A stretch of 39,155 nucleotides of DNA from Acidimicrobiia bacterium (GCA_026989215.1 JALSJV010000324.1:1-39155); one strand, 5' to 3'. Positions 16,248-25,795 are shown, counted from the first letter of the stretch. Program-made: numbers and translations. Notes: generated from the letters alone by a model not told the origin.

Positions 16248-16434
16248 CGCTCCTCCTGTTCGCGATGCCGCAGATTCTTCCACCGATCCGAACTTGTGCC
16301 TCGTCGAGCCGTCCGTCCGCCCCGTCGAGACGGGCCGCGGTGGCGGGGACCCGTAGCCGCGGATGGTCGGGGTTCCGATAGTCTCGGCGTCTGGCACGCT
16401 CACCGAGTCGTTGTCGACGACGGAGGAACAGCGG

Positions 16435-17010
16435 ATGTCGACCACGGAACCGTCCGGCGATGCACCCCGGCTGCCCGAATGGCTGATCGGCCTCGGGATC
16501 GCGGTGGTGGTCGTCGCCGCCCTCCTCGTCGGGTTCGACGCCCTCGGAGGGGGAGACGATCCCAGCTTCGAGATCGACGAAACGGACGTCGTGTCCTCGT
16601 CGCCGACCGCCGACCTCGCCTTCACCCTGTTCGACGGCACCGAGACGACCCTCGGCGCGTTCCTCGGCAAGCCCGTCGTCATCAACTTCTGGGCCTCATG
16701 GTGCCCGGCATGCGTGGCCGAGATGCCCGATCTCGCCCGGGTCGAGGCGGAGGTTCGGGACCGGGTGACCTTCATCGGGCTCGACCTGCAGGACCCCGAC
16801 CGGGCCGCCGCCGAGGCCATGGCGGCGGAGACGGGGGTCGAGTACCTGCTCGGCGAAGATCCCGACGGCTCCATCTACGCCTTCTTCGGCGGGATCGGGA
16901 TGCCGACGACCGTGTTCATCGACGCGCAGGGGAACGTGCTCGAGGTCCACTCCGGGACGATCTTCGCCGACGACCTGAGGGCGAAGATCGAGGAGCTGTT
17001 CGGGGCGTGA
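16435..17010 (+). CDS. TlpA/ResA-like membrane-anchored thioredoxin
   Basis: A 191-residue protein with an N-terminal membrane anchor (about 15-36) and an extracytoplasmic thioredoxin domain. The active site is WASWCPAC with Cys90 and Cys93, and the cis-proline is Pro157 (GMPTT). Proteins of this type reduce apocytochrome c or copper-site cysteines such as CuA. The ATG at 16435 has a GGAGGAA upstream; earlier in-frame residues from 16363 are not convincing. TAGTCT at 16379-16384 could be its -10 element. The stop overlaps the MFS gene start. CcdA, its usual electron donor, is encoded 3 kb downstream. Confidence 0.88.
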   Translation: MSTTEPSGDAPRLPEWLIGLGIAVVVVAALLVGFDALGGGDDPSFEIDETDVVSSSPTADLAFTLFDGTETTLGAFLGKPVVINFWASWCPACVAEMPDLARVEAEVRDRVTFIGLDLQDPDRAAAEAMAAETGVEYLLGEDPDGSIYAFFGGIGMPTTVFIDAQGNVLEVHSGTIFADDLRAKIEELFGA

Positions 17011-18254
17011 AGGCGTCGGAGGTCGACCAGCGGGTGGGGTTCGTCTGGACGGAGGCGCCCGGCTCGGTCCGAGCCCTTCTGCTCGTCGCCGGAAGCCAGC
17101 TCCTCGCGCTCACCCTCTGGTTCTCCGCCTCGGCGGTGGCTCCACAGTTGGAGCGGGTCTGGGATCTGACGCGGGGCCAGAGCGCCTGGCTGACCTTGTC
17201 GGTCCAGATCGGGTTCGTCGTCGGCGCCCTCGTCTCGGCGATCTTCAACCTTTCCGACCTCGTCGCCAGTCGGAGGCTGTTCGTCGCCTCCGCCCTCGCC
17301 GGGGCGGCGGCCAACGGCGCGCTGTTGTGGGTCGACGGGGATCGGTACGGCCTCGCCGTCGCGCTGCGGTTCGCTACGGGCGCCGCGCTCGCCGGGGTGT
17401 ACCCCAGCGGGCTCAAGGTGATGGCGGGCTGGTACCGGAGGGGTCGGGGTACGGCGATGGGCATCTTGGTGGGTGCGCTGACGGTCGGCTCCGCCGCCCC
17501 TCACCTGATCCGAGGGCTCGGATTCGGGTGGGAGGGGGTCGTGGTGGCGGCCACGCTGCTCACCGTCGTGGCGGCCGTCGCCATGGGGTTCGGCGTCGCC
17601 GACGGTCCCTACGAGGTGCGCACCCAGCCCTTCGACCCGAGAGCGGTGGCGTCGGTGATCCGGAACCGGGGTGTCCGGCTCGCCACCTACGGCTATCTGG
17701 GGCACATGTGGGAGCTGTACGCGCTGTGGACCTGGGCCGCGGCGTTCCTCGCCGCGTCGGCGGCGGTCGCCGGTGTCTCCTACGGGTCGATCCCGGTCGT
17801 CACCTTCTTCGTGATCGCCGCCGGCGGCATCGGCTCCTATCTCTTCGGCAGGCTCGCCGACATGCGGGGACGCACGGTGTCGGCGGGACTCTCGATGGCG
17901 ATCTCGGGGACGATCGCCCTCATCTCGCCGCTGCTCTTCGGAGCGTCGCCCTGGGTCGTGGTCCCCCTCTTCCTCCTGTGGGGGTTCACCGTGGTCGCCG
18001 ACTCGGCCCAGTTCTCGGCGATGGTGACCGAGACCGCCTCCGCCGACGCCCGCGGGACGGCGCTCACCCTCCAGACCGCCCTCGGATTCCTCCTCACCCT
18101 CGTGACGATCCGGAGCGTCCCCCTCGTCGTCGACGCCTGGGGGTGGCGGTGGTCGTTCCTGGGTTTGGCGGTCGGCCCGGCTCTCGGGGTGGTGGCGATG
18201 GTGCGCCTTCGGCACAGTCCGATCGCGGCCCGGCTCGCCGGCGGGAGGGGCTGA
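17007..18254 (+). CDS. Major facilitator superfamily transporter (CynX/NimT-like)
   Basis: A 415-residue polytopic protein with about twelve hydrophobic helices in two halves. The first half contains the LTLWFSASAVAPQL opening and a YPSGLKVMAGWYRRGRGTAMG loop, which corresponds to the family's loop 2-3/4-5 signatures. The nearest groups are nitrate/nitrite-like and cyanate (CynX) transporters, but the substrate cannot be read. It begins with GTG overlapping the stop of the TlpA-like gene (GTGA), indicating an operon. No alternative start downstream is better supported. Confidence 0.82.
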   Translation: MKASEVDQRVGFVWTEAPGSVRALLLVAGSQLLALTLWFSASAVAPQLERVWDLTRGQSAWLTLSVQIGFVVGALVSAIFNLSDLVASRRLFVASALAGAAANGALLWVDGDRYGLAVALRFATGAALAGVYPSGLKVMAGWYRRGRGTAMGILVGALTVGSAAPHLIRGLGFGWEGVVVAATLLTVVAAVAMGFGVADGPYEVRTQPFDPRAVASVIRNRGVRLATYGYLGHMWELYALWTWAAAFLAASAAVAGVSYGSIPVVTFFVIAAGGIGSYLFGRLADMRGRTVSAGLSMAISGTIALISPLLFGASPWVVVPLFLLWGFTVVADSAQFSAMVTETASADARGTALTLQTALGFLLTLVTIRSVPLVVDAWGWRWSFLGLAVGPALGVVAMVRLRHSPIAARLAGGRG

Positions 18255-18332
18255 GCTCGAATCTCGTAGCCGGACCGCCACCCCGGCGAGGATGGGATCC
18301 TTCGACGCCGTCTCCCTCGTACGGGCCGGCGA

Positions 18333-18395
18333 GCATGTCCGAGACGCCGGGAGGATCCCTCCGGCCGTCCATGCCGGTAGCCTCCTCGGACATGC
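18333..18395. repeat. Long-spaced inverted repeat over the PLP-enzyme start
   Basis: GCATGTCCGAG (18333-18343) and CTCGGACATGC (18385-18395) are perfect 11-base inverted copies 41 bases apart. The right arm contains the start codon at 18392. A second imperfect dyad (GCCGG...CCGGC, 18346-18365) lies between them. The element could be an operator with two half-sites. Confidence 0.5.
18378..18383 (+). promoter_or_regulatory. -10 element for the leaderless PLP-enzyme gene
   Basis: TAGCCT is followed after eight bases by the ATG at 18392, without a ribosome binding site. The same hexamer precedes the PfkB kinase gene at 7 bases. Confidence 0.45.
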
Positions 18396-19339
18396 CGGCT
18401 CGTATCTCCCTGGCCCGACTCCCCACCCCGTTCGAACGGGCGGAGCGGTTGTCCGAAGCCTGGGGCGTCTCGATCTGGGTGAAGCGGGACGACCTCACCG
18501 GATTCGGTCTCTCGGGCAACAAGGCTCGCAAGCTCGAGTTCCATCTCGCCGCCGCCCTGGAGTCGGGAGCGTCGACGGTCATCACCTGTGGAGCGGTCCA
18601 GTCCAACCACTGCCGGGCGACGGCGATCGCCTGTGCCCGACTGGGGCTGCGCTGCATCCTGTACCTCCGCACCACCGACGGCGGTCCTCCGCCGGAGGTG
18701 ACGGGGAACCATCTCCTCCAGCGTCTCGCCGGGGCCGAATGCCGTTTCATCGATCCGGGGGCCTATGCCCGTCGGGATGAGCTGATGGCCGAGGCCGCCT
18801 CCTCGGTCGGTGACGCATGGGTCATCCCCGAGGGGGCGTCGGACGGGCTCGGGATGTGGGGGTTCGTCATGGCGATGGAGGAGCTGGCCGACCAACTCGG
18901 AGGGCTGCGTCCGGCAGGGATCTGGCATGCGGCGTCTTCTGGTGCCACGACGGCCGGGCTGGCGTTGGCGGTCGCGCGTCTCGGACTGGAGATCCCCGTC
19001 ATCGGCTGCTCGGTGGGCGAGCCGGTCGAGGAGCTGGACCGTCGGATTCGATCGGTCGTGTCGACGGTCGACGAGCCGTCGGGGCTGGTCTGGGAGCTCA
19101 CCGACGCGTACGTGGGAGGTGGGTACGGCGTCGCCTCGGAGGATCAGCTCGCCGTCGCCGGGGAGGCGACCCGGCTCACCGGGCTGCTGTTCGACCCCAC
19201 CTACACGGGCAAGGCGCTCGCGGGGCTGTACGGGGAGATCCGACGGGGCCGGTTCAGGACCGGGGACGACGTCGTCTTCTGGCACACGGGTGGCGGGTTC
19301 GCCACCTTCGCCTGGGATTGGTCTCCGGTCCTCGGCTGA
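18392..19339 (+). CDS. D-cysteine desulfhydrase / ACC deaminase-like PLP enzyme
   Basis: A 315-residue fold-type II pyridoxal-phosphate enzyme. The Schiff-base lysine is Lys44 in LSGNKARKLEF, the motif shared by 1-aminocyclopropane-1-carboxylate deaminase and D-cysteine desulfhydrase. The cofactor-binding Ser/Asn segment GAVQSNHCRATA follows at about 68-79, and the phosphate loop ASSGATTAGLA near 184-194. The two activities differ at a few active-site residues that I cannot resolve by eye. I chose the ATG at 18392 because the family alignment begins there (ISLARLPTPFE); two further ATG codons lie upstream in frame. Confidence 0.85.
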   Translation: MPARISLARLPTPFERAERLSEAWGVSIWVKRDDLTGFGLSGNKARKLEFHLAAALESGASTVITCGAVQSNHCRATAIACARLGLRCILYLRTTDGGPPPEVTGNHLLQRLAGAECRFIDPGAYARRDELMAEAASSVGDAWVIPEGASDGLGMWGFVMAMEELADQLGGLRPAGIWHAASSGATTAGLALAVARLGLEIPVIGCSVGEPVEELDRRIRSVVSTVDEPSGLVWELTDAYVGGGYGVASEDQLAVAGEATRLTGLLFDPTYTGKALAGLYGEIRRGRFRTGDDVVFWHTGGGFATFAWDWSPVLG

Positions 19340-19426
19340 GGACCCGCGCCGCTGCTCGGTCGTCCCGGCGGCCTCGAACACCGCCGCGGGAACATCGCCG
19401 CCTGCCCGGGGGTTGAAGGGGGCACG

Positions 19427-20107
19427 ATGCCCGACAACCAGCACCTCGCCTGGCTTGCCCGCTCCTTCGGGCGTCCCGACTACCTCCCCCTCTCACCCCA
19501 GGACCTCCACCTCCTCGAAGAGGCAGCCGAGATCGTCCACAAGTACCCCGGGACGCATCTGTTCAAGGAGGGCCAGGTCGCCGACGCCGCCTACCTGATC
19601 GAGGACGGCGAGGTGGACATCTACCGCACGGTGTCGGGTACGAGGCGTGTCGTGGCCCGGGTCGGATCGGGTTCGGTGATCGGCGACATCGCCATGTTCG
19701 GCGGCGGCACCTACATCTCCTCGGCCCGAGCCGTGGGTCGGGTGCGCGCGTTCCGGTTCGATCGTGACCGGCTGCTCCCGGCCCTCGCCAAGCACCCGGC
19801 GATCTGCATGAGGTGGCTGGTGGCCGGTCTGCGCCAGCTCGAGGAGACCCAGCGGCGGGTCATCCACCTCATGCACAAGACGGTGATCGCCCAGGTCGCC
19901 GACCTGCTCCTCGAGGAGCGGGGATCCAACGGCGAGGTCGCGCTGTCCCAAGCCTCCATCGCCATGTTGTTGGGGGCGTCCCGGCAGACCGTGAACGAGG
20001 CCCTGGCTCGGCTGAAGGAGCTCGGCGGAGTGGAGACGGGATACCGACGGGTTCGGGTGCTCGACCCCGGGGTGCTCGAAGCGGTCGCGGCCGGGGAGCG
20101 ACGCTGA
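19427..20107 (+). CDS. Crp/Fnr family transcriptional regulator
   Basis: A 226-residue regulator with a cyclic-nucleotide-binding-like beta-barrel at about 22-140, a long dimerisation helix at 140-165 and a C-terminal winged helix with recognition segment SIAMLLGASRQTVNEALARL near 185-204. The phosphate-binding cassette is atypical: the usual GE-L and R-S-A positions read GDIAMF and SSARA, so cAMP binding is doubtful. No N-terminal Fnr cysteines are present, so it is not an iron-sulfur oxygen sensor. AAGGGGG precedes the ATG. Its stop overlaps a short ORF that leads to ccdA. Confidence 0.88.
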   Translation: MPDNQHLAWLARSFGRPDYLPLSPQDLHLLEEAAEIVHKYPGTHLFKEGQVADAAYLIEDGEVDIYRTVSGTRRVVARVGSGSVIGDIAMFGGGTYISSARAVGRVRAFRFDRDRLLPALAKHPAICMRWLVAGLRQLEETQRRVIHLMHKTVIAQVADLLLEERGSNGEVALSQASIAMLLGASRQTVNEALARLKELGGVETGYRRVRVLDPGVLEAVAAGERR

Positions 20108-20183
20108 TGGTCGGCCCGCCGACACCCGACGATCGGCGGCGCTCCGTTCCGGGTTCGCATCGGTGAGAGCCACGACCGCATGA
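20107..20183 (+). other. Two short chained ORFs between crp-like gene and ccdA
   Basis: The gap of 72 bases is bridged by two tiny frames. ATG 20107 (overlapping the regulator stop as TGATG) runs 19 codons to TGA at 20164-20166; GTG 20163 (overlapping as GTGA) runs six codons to TGA at 20181-20183, which overlaps the ccdA ATG as ATGA. No good ribosome binding site precedes ccdA. They may carry ribosomes across the gap by reinitiation. Chance is possible because TGA overlaps are easy to form. Confidence 0.3.
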
Positions 20184-21034
20184 CCCCCCTCCTCGCCACC
20201 GCCTTCGCCGCCGGACTCGTCGCCACCGTCAACCCGTGCGGTTTCGCCATGTTGCCGGCGTACCTCTCGTACTTCCTCGGCGACGACGTCGAGCGGTCCC
20301 GTCCGGCGGCACTCGTTCGGGCCTTGCGGGTGGGAGGTCTCGTCTCGGCGGGGTTCGTCGTCGTGTTCGGACTGGCCGGTGTGCTCCTCACCGCGGGCGT
20401 GCAGGCCATCATCGCCTTCCTCCCCTGGTTGGCCGTGGCCATCGGCGTCCTGATGATCGGATTCGGGATCGCCGTTCTCCGGGGGCGCTCCCCGACGGTC
20501 GTCCTCGGATCGGGACGGGTGAACCGCTCCTCCGTCTTCGCCTTCGGGGTCTCGTACGCGGTGGCGTCGCTCTCCTGCACCCTGCCCATCTTCCTGTCCC
20601 TCGTCGCAGGGGCGTTCACCCAGACCACGTTGCTGGGAGGCGCCACCGTATTCGTCGCCTATGCCGCCGGGATGTCCCTCGTGTTGACGGCGATCACGGT
20701 CACGATGGCCTTCGGGAAGGATCGGCTCGTTCGATTCGTGCGCGGGTCTGCCCGGTACGTGTCGAGGATCTCGGGCGGGATCCTGATCGTCGCCGGGCTC
20801 TTCATCATCTGGTATTGGACGACCATCCTCGCCTCGGGATCGGTGGCGCTGGGATCCAACCCGCTGGTCCGTTGGGTGGACGGCACCTCGTCGGCGATCA
20901 CCTCGGCCATCGCCGAACGTCCGGTGGCGGTGGCCGCCGGGCTCCTCGTGGTGGTCGCCCTCGCCGTCTTCGCCGCCCGGCGGTCGGTCCTGGCGTCGGC
21001 GGACGAGGCGGGGGAGACGAGCCGTCTCGGCTGA
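20180..21034 (+). CDS. ccdA: CcdA-type thiol-disulfide transporter
   Basis: A 284-residue membrane protein of the DsbD-gamma/CcdA family that carries reducing equivalents from cytoplasmic thioredoxin across the membrane. The two redox cysteines are Cys20 (TVNPCGFAMLP) and Cys133 (LSCTLPIF), each in the conserved Pro-containing helix. Six core hydrophobic helices are visible, plus an added C-terminal helix at about 248-268, which makes it longer than B. subtilis CcdA (about 235). With the TlpA-like protein nearby it would feed cytochrome c or CuA maturation. It converges on the aldolase gene with three bases between the stops. Confidence 0.92.
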   Translation: MTPLLATAFAAGLVATVNPCGFAMLPAYLSYFLGDDVERSRPAALVRALRVGGLVSAGFVVVFGLAGVLLTAGVQAIIAFLPWLAVAIGVLMIGFGIAVLRGRSPTVVLGSGRVNRSSVFAFGVSYAVASLSCTLPIFLSLVAGAFTQTTLLGGATVFVAYAAGMSLVLTAITVTMAFGKDRLVRFVRGSARYVSRISGGILIVAGLFIIWYWTTILASGSVALGSNPLVRWVDGTSSAITSAIAERPVAVAAGLLVVVALAVFAARRSVLASADEAGETSRLG

Positions 21035-21037
21035 CGG

Positions 21038-22087
21038 TCAGGCGATCGTCACCTCGGGATCGAGGTAGACGTCCTGGATGGCGTGGAGCAGCTCGATCCC
21101 CTCGGCCATCGGACGCTGGAACGCCTTCCGGCCCGAGATCAGTCCCTGACCGCCCGCCCGTTTGTTGATCACCGCCGTCCGCACCGCCTGGGCCAGGTCG
21201 CCTTCGCCCACCGAGGCACCGCCCGAGTTGATCAGCCCGATCCGGCCCATGTAGCAGTTGGCCACCTGCCAGCGGGTGAGATCGATCGGATGGTCCGAGG
21301 CGAGCTCGTCGTAGATGCGGGGGTCGGTCTTGCCGAACCCGATCACCTCGAAACCACGATTGGTGGTCGGCTGTTTCTGCTTGATGAGGTCGGCCTCGAT
21401 CGTGACGCCCAGATGGTTGGCCTGGGCCGTCAGGTCGGCGGCCGTCTCGTAGTTCACGCCGTCCACCTTGAACGCCGGGTTTCGCAGGTAGCACCACAGG
21501 ACCGTGAACATCCCCAGGGAGTGGGCCTCGGCGAAGGCCTCGGCGACCTCACGGAGCTGGCGGTTGGATTGCTCCGACCCGAAGTAGATCGTCGCGCCGA
21601 TCCCGGCCGCGCCCAGGTCGTAGGCCTGGCGCACCGTGCCGAACATGATCTGGTCGTAGCTGTTCGGGTAGCTGAGCAGCTCGTTGTGATTGATCTTCAC
21701 GATGAAGGGGATGCGGTGCGCGTAGCGCCGGGAGGCCGCCGCCAACACGCCGAAGGTGCTGGCCACCGCGTTGCATCCCGCCTCCACGGCCAGCTCGACG
21801 ATCTTCAGGGGATCGAGATAGGCGGGATTCGGGGCGAAGGAGGCCGCCGCCGAATGCTCGATCCCCTGATCCACCGGGAGGATCGAGAGGTATCCGGTCC
21901 CGCCGAGCCGCCCGTGGTCGTACATGGCGGCGAGGTTGCGGAGCACCTGGGGGGAGCGGTCGCTCGAGGTGAAGACCCGGTCCACGAAGTCGGGGCCGGG
22001 CAGGGTGAGGGATTCGGCGGGGATCCCCTTCGAGGTGTGTCCCAGCAGGTCGTCGGCCTCGGGTCCCAACAATGCGTGCAGATCCAT
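21038..22087 (-). CDS. fbaB: Class I fructose-bisphosphate aldolase, FbaB/DhnA type
   Basis: A 349-residue (beta/alpha)8 aldolase that cleaves fructose 1,6-bisphosphate into triose phosphates in glycolysis and gluconeogenesis. The motif PVDQGIEH (71-78) and the [11 protein letters not shown] stretch after it match the E. coli FbaB group. The Schiff-base lysine is probably that of ADLIKQK (near residue 236). C-terminal INSGGAS and SGRKAFQRP elements bind the phosphates. The ATG at 22087 has GGAGGA upstream; the longer frame to 22429 overlaps the rpoB promoter and is not coding-like. It is divergent from rpoB. Confidence 0.92.
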   Translation of the reverse strand: MDLHALLGPEADDLLGHTSKGIPAESLTLPGPDFVDRVFTSSDRSPQVLRNLAAMYDHGRLGGTGYLSILPVDQGIEHSAAASFAPNPAYLDPLKIVELAVEAGCNAVASTFGVLAAASRRYAHRIPFIVKINHNELLSYPNSYDQIMFGTVRQAYDLGAAGIGATIYFGSEQSNRQLREVAEAFAEAHSLGMFTVLWCYLRNPAFKVDGVNYETAADLTAQANHLGVTIEADLIKQKQPTTNRGFEVIGFGKTDPRIYDELASDHPIDLTRWQVANCYMGRIGLINSGGASVGEGDLAQAVRTAVINKRAGGQGLISGRKAFQRPMAEGIELLHAIQDVYLDPEVTIA

Positions 22088-22257
22088 GGTTCGTCCTCCG
22101 GGAGCGTCGGTTCGATGATGCCAGATTCGCACGCCCGAGGGGAGGGGAGGTCGCCGAACCCTTGACGCCCTTCGGGAGCTTCCGATAGGATGCCCACAGG
22201 TCGTGACCACCGGAAGTCCTCCGGATCGGGCAGCAGGCCGGAGGATCCGGGTCACCC

Positions 22258-22286
22258 GGACAAGTGAACATGCGGACAAGCGAACA
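22258..22286 (+). repeat. Tandem 13-base direct repeat upstream of rpoB
   Basis: GGACAAGTGAACA (22258-22270) and GGACAAGCGAACA (22274-22286) differ at one base and repeat with a 16-base period. They end 21 bases before the predicted rpoB -35 box, a usual position for an activator or repressor pair. No known factor is recognised. Confidence 0.55.
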
Positions 22287-22307
22287 CTGACGACCGACGG
22301 GGCCCGT

Positions 22308-22336
22308 TTGAGGTGTCTGCGTCGTTGTGTTATTGT
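22308..22336 (+). promoter_or_regulatory. rpoB promoter
   Basis: TTGAGG (22308-22313), a 17-base spacer and TATTGT (22331-22336) form a good housekeeping promoter, strengthened by TGT just before the -10 (extended -10). Transcription would begin near 22343, which excludes the in-frame GTG at 22327 as the rpoB start and leaves a leader of about 29 bases with AAGGAGG. Confidence 0.65.
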
Positions 22337-22371
22337 CCGGGGTCGCTGTCCGGAACCCCAAGGAGGCTCCC

Positions 22372-25300
22372 TTGCCCTCGCGCGTCGCTGAGCGCCTGTC
22401 GTTCGCCAAGATCCCCGAGGTCCTCCCACTCCCAGACCTGCTCGCCGTCCAGCACGACTCGTTCCGCTGGTTCCTGGAGGAGGGTCTGCGTGAGATCTTC
22501 GAGGAGATCTCGCCCATCGAGGACTTCACCGGGACCCTCGCCCTCGAGCTCACCGACCATCGGTTCGGTGAGCCGCCGATGTCGATCGAGGAATGTCGGG
22601 AGCGGGACACCAACTACTCGCGCCCGCTGTTCGTGACGGCCCGGTTCCTCAACAAGCAGACGGGGGAGATCAAGGAGCAGCAGGTCTTCTTGGGTGATTT
22701 CCCGATGATGACCGAGAACGGCGTGTTCATCATCAACGGCACCGAGCGGGTCGTGGTGAGCCAGCTCGTCCGCTCCCCGGGCGTCTACTTCGACTCGGCC
22801 CCCGACAAGACCTCGGACACGATCATCTACTCCGGCAAGATCATCCCCGGGCGCGGTGCCTGGCTCGAGTTCGACACCGACAAGCGCAACACGATCGGTG
22901 TCCGGGTGGACCGCAAGCGGCGCCAATACGTCACCGCCTTCCTCCGCGCCCTCGGCATCGCCGAGACGGACGAGGAGATCCTCGAGTTGTTCGAGGGGGC
23001 CGAATCCATCCGCAACACCCTGGAGCGGGACACGGCGCACGACAAGGACGAGGCCCTGATCGACCTGTACCGAAAGCTCCGTCCCGGCGAGCCGACCACG
23101 GTGGAGTCGGCGCGGGGGCTCATCCAGACCCTGTTCCGAAATCCCAAGCGGTACGACCTCACCCGGGTCGGGCGGTACAAGCTGGCCCAGAAGTTCCGGG
23201 AGGAGCCGCCGAAGGACTACCGAGCCGAGAACCTGGCGCTCCTGCGGGACGAGGACATCGTCGACACCATCCGGTACCTGGTGGCGCTCCACGCCGGGGA
23301 CGAGACGATGGTCACCCATCGAGGCGTCGAGGTGCCGGTGCGGACCGACGACATCGACCACTTCGGCAACCGCCGGATCCGGACGGTGGGTGAGCTGATC
23401 CAGAACCAGGTGCGGGTGGGGCTGACCCGACTCGAGCGGGTCGTGAAGGAACGGATGACCACCCAGGATCCCGACGCCATCACGCCCCAGAGCCTCATCA
23501 ACATCCGCCCGGTCACCGCCTCCATCAAGGAGTTCTTCGGGACGAGTCAGCTCAGCCAGTTCATGGACCAGCCCAATCCGCTGGCGGGCCTCACCCACCG
23601 GCGCCGCCTGTCGGCCCTCGGCCCGGGTGGCCTCTCCCGTGAGCGGGCCGGGTTCGAGGTGCGGGACGTGCACTCCTCCCACTACGGACGGATGTGTCCG
23701 ATCGAGACCCCCGAAGGTCCGAACATCGGCCTCATCGGGTCCTTGGCCACCTACGCCCGGGTGAACCGTTTCGGCTTCATCGAGACCCCATACCGGAAGG
23801 TGAAGAACGGGAAGGTCACCCGGCAGGTGGACTACCTCACCGCCACCGAGGAGGAGCAGTACGTCATCGCCCAGGCGAACGCGCCCCTGGCGAAGGACGG
23901 ATCCTTCCTCAACGACCGGGTCCTCGTCCGCCGCGCCGGCGGCGAGGTGGACTTCGTGAGCCCCGACGAGGTCGACTACATGGACGTCTCGCCCAAGCAG
24001 ATCGTCTCGGTCTCCACCTCGCTGATCCCCTTCCTGGAGCACGACGACGCCAACCGGGCGCTCATGGGCTCGAACATGCAGCGCCAAGCCGTACCCCTGC
24101 TCAAGGCCGAGGCTCCGCTGGTCGGCACCGGGGTCGAGGAACGGGCCGCCAAGGACTCCGGCGACATGATCATCTCCCCGGTCGACGGGACCGTCGTGGA
24201 GGTGACCGGCGACCACATCGTGGTGAAGGAGTCGGGCTCGAACCGCAAGCACACCTTCTCCCTCGCCAAGTTCGAGCGCTCTAACCAGGGGACGTGCGTG
24301 AACCAGAAGCCGATCGTCGCCGAAGGCGACACGGTGAAAGAGGGTGACGTCCTCGCCGACGGCCCCTCCACCGACCACGGGGAGCTGGCCTTGGGTCGGA
24401 ACCTGCTCGTGGCCTTCATGCCGTGGCAGGGCCACAACTTCGAGGACGCCATCATCATCTCCGAACGGCTGGTGAAGGACGACGTCCTCACCTCGATCCA
24501 CATCGAGGAGCACGAGATCGACGCCCGGGACACCAAGCTCGGCGCCGAGGAGATCACCCGGGACATCCCCAACGTCGCCGACGAGGTGCTGGCCAACCTC
24601 GACGAGGACGGGATCATCCGAATCGGCGCCGAGGTCGGACCCGGCGACTACCTGGTCGGCAAGGTGACCCCCAAGGGCGAGACCGAGCTGACGCCCGAGG
24701 AGCGTCTCCTGCGGGCCATCTTCGGCGAGAAGGCCCGAGAGGTCCGGGACACCTCCCTCAAGGTGCCCCACGGCGAGTCGGGCAAGGTGATCGCCGTCAA
24801 GGTGTTCAAGCGGTCCGAGGGGTTCGACCTCCCGCCGGGCGTGAACGAGCTCGTCCGGGTGTACGTGGCGAAGCAGCGGAAGATCTCCGAGGGCGACAAG
24901 CTGGCCGGGCGCCACGGGAACAAGGGCGTCATCGCCAAGATCCTTCCCGAGGAGGACATGCCCTTCCTGGCCGACGGCACGCCGGTGGACATCATCCTCT
25001 CGCCCCTCGGCGTCCCCTCCCGGATGAACCTCGGGCAGGTGCTCGAGACCCATCTCGGATGGGCCGCCGCCCAAGGGTGGGAGCCCTTCGACGCCGACAG
25101 TCCCGCCGCCAAGGGCGCCGAACCCTGGACCAGGGTGGCGACGCCGGTGTTCGACGGCGCCCAGGAGGACGAGATCATGGCGGTGCTGGCCAACGCCCGA
25201 CCGAACCGGGACGGGGACAAGCTGGTCGACGAGACCGGCAAGGCGGTGCTGTTCGACGGGCGGACCGGGGAGCCCTTCGACACCCCGGTCACCGTCGGAT

Positions 25301-25746
25301 ACATCTACATGCTGAAGCTGGTCCATCTGGTGGACGACAAGATCCACGCCCGGTCCACCGGCCCCTACTCGATGATCACCCAGCAGCCCCTCGGCGGGAA
25401 GGCCCAGTTCGGTGGGCAGCGGTTCGGGGAGATGGAGGTGTGGGCATTGGAGGCCTACGGCGCCGCCTACGCCCTCCAGGAACTGCTCACCATCAAGTCC
25501 GACGACGTCCAGGGGCGGGTGAAGGTGTACGAGGCGATCGTCAAGGGCGACAACATCCCCGAACCGGGGATCCCGGAGTCCTTCCGGGTTCTCGTCAAGG
25601 AGATGCAGAGCCTCTGCCTCAACGTCGAGATGCTCTCGGCGGGCGAGGAGGTGGAGCTCCGTGAGCTCGACGAGGACATGTACCGGACCACCGAGTCCCT
25701 GGGGATCGACCTCTCCCGGCCGGAACGGCCCGAGGCCGAGGTGTGA
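22372..25746 (+). CDS. rpoB: RNA polymerase beta subunit
   Basis: The 1124-residue beta subunit of core RNA polymerase. The TTG start at 22372 is chosen because AAGGAGG lies five bases upstream and the promoter starts transcription after the alternative GTG. Landmarks include the rifampicin pocket (about 23536-23640) with [22 protein letters not shown] and the following [21 protein letters not shown] segment, the catalytic GHNFEDAI region and the C-terminal [20 protein letters not shown] clamp. Length fits actinobacterial RpoB (about 1150). In the rifampicin region Asp516, His526 and Ser531 (E. coli numbering) are conserved, while position 518 is Pro. It is cotranscribed with rpoC, 49 bases downstream. 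Confidence 0.98.
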   Translation: MPSRVAERLSFAKIPEVLPLPDLLAVQHDSFRWFLEEGLREIFEEISPIEDFTGTLALELTDHRFGEPPMSIEECRERDTNYSRPLFVTARFLNKQTGEIKEQQVFLGDFPMMTENGVFIINGTERVVVSQLVRSPGVYFDSAPDKTSDTIIYSGKIIPGRGAWLEFDTDKRNTIGVRVDRKRRQYVTAFLRALGIAETDEEILELFEGAESIRNTLERDTAHDKDEALIDLYRKLRPGEPTTVESARGLIQTLFRNPKRYDLTRVGRYKLAQKFREEPPKDYRAENLALLRDEDIVDTIRYLVALHAGDETMVTHRGVEVPVRTDDIDHFGNRRIRTVGELIQNQVRVGLTRLERVVKERMTTQDPDAITPQSLINIRPVTASIKEFFGTSQLSQFMDQPNPLAGLTHRRRLSALGPGGLSRERAGFEVRDVHSSHYGRMCPIETPEGPNIGLIGSLATYARVNRFGFIETPYRKVKNGKVTRQVDYLTATEEEQYVIAQANAPLAKDGSFLNDRVLVRRAGGEVDFVSPDEVDYMDVSPKQIVSVSTSLIPFLEHDDANRALMGSNMQRQAVPLLKAEAPLVGTGVEERAAKDSGDMIISPVDGTVVEVTGDHIVVKESGSNRKHTFSLAKFERSNQGTCVNQKPIVAEGDTVKEGDVLADGPSTDHGELALGRNLLVAFMPWQGHNFEDAIIISERLVKDDVLTSIHIEEHEIDARDTKLGAEEITRDIPNVADEVLANLDEDGIIRIGAEVGPGDYLVGKVTPKGETELTPEERLLRAIFGEKAREVRDTSLKVPHGESGKVIAVKVFKRSEGFDLPPGVNELVRVYVAKQRKISEGDKLAGRHGNKGVIAKILPEEDMPFLADGTPVDIILSPLGVPSRMNLGQVLETHLGWAAAQGWEPFDADSPAAKGAEPWTRVATPVFDGAQEDEIMAVLANARPNRDGDKLVDETGKAVLFDGRTGEPFDTPVTVGYIYMLKLVHLVDDKIHARSTGPYSMITQQPLGGKAQFGGQRFGEMEVWALEAYGAAYALQELLTIKSDDVQGRVKVYEAIVKGDNIPEPGIPESFRVLVKEMQSLCLNVEMLSAGEEVELRELDEDMYRTTESLGIDLSRPERPEAEV

Positions 25747-25795
25747 GCACAGGTGAACACGAGCAGGGCGCGAACACACGAGACGAGGAGACGCG

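Noticed and set aside
16321-16334. CCCGTC-GA-GACGGG dyad between the cupredoxin and TlpA-like genes
   Set aside because: Six-base GC arms occur often by chance at this GC content and it does not overlap a convincing promoter element.
22327-22371. GTG at 22327 as rpoB start
   Set aside because: It lies upstream of the predicted transcription start near 22343, overlaps the -10 region and has no ribosome binding site. TTG 22372 has AAGGAGG at proper spacing.
22330-25779. A 1149-residue open frame antisense to rpoB
   Set aside because: It mirrors rpoB over its whole length, its composition (Val, Leu, Gly, Asp, His) is that of a reverse-complemented GC-rich gene, and it matches no family.
25747-25795. 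GTGAACA-like elements in the rpoB-rpoC gap as further copies of the rpoB upstream repeat
   Set aside because: Only a short core is shared and the spacing is different, so it is likely chance.
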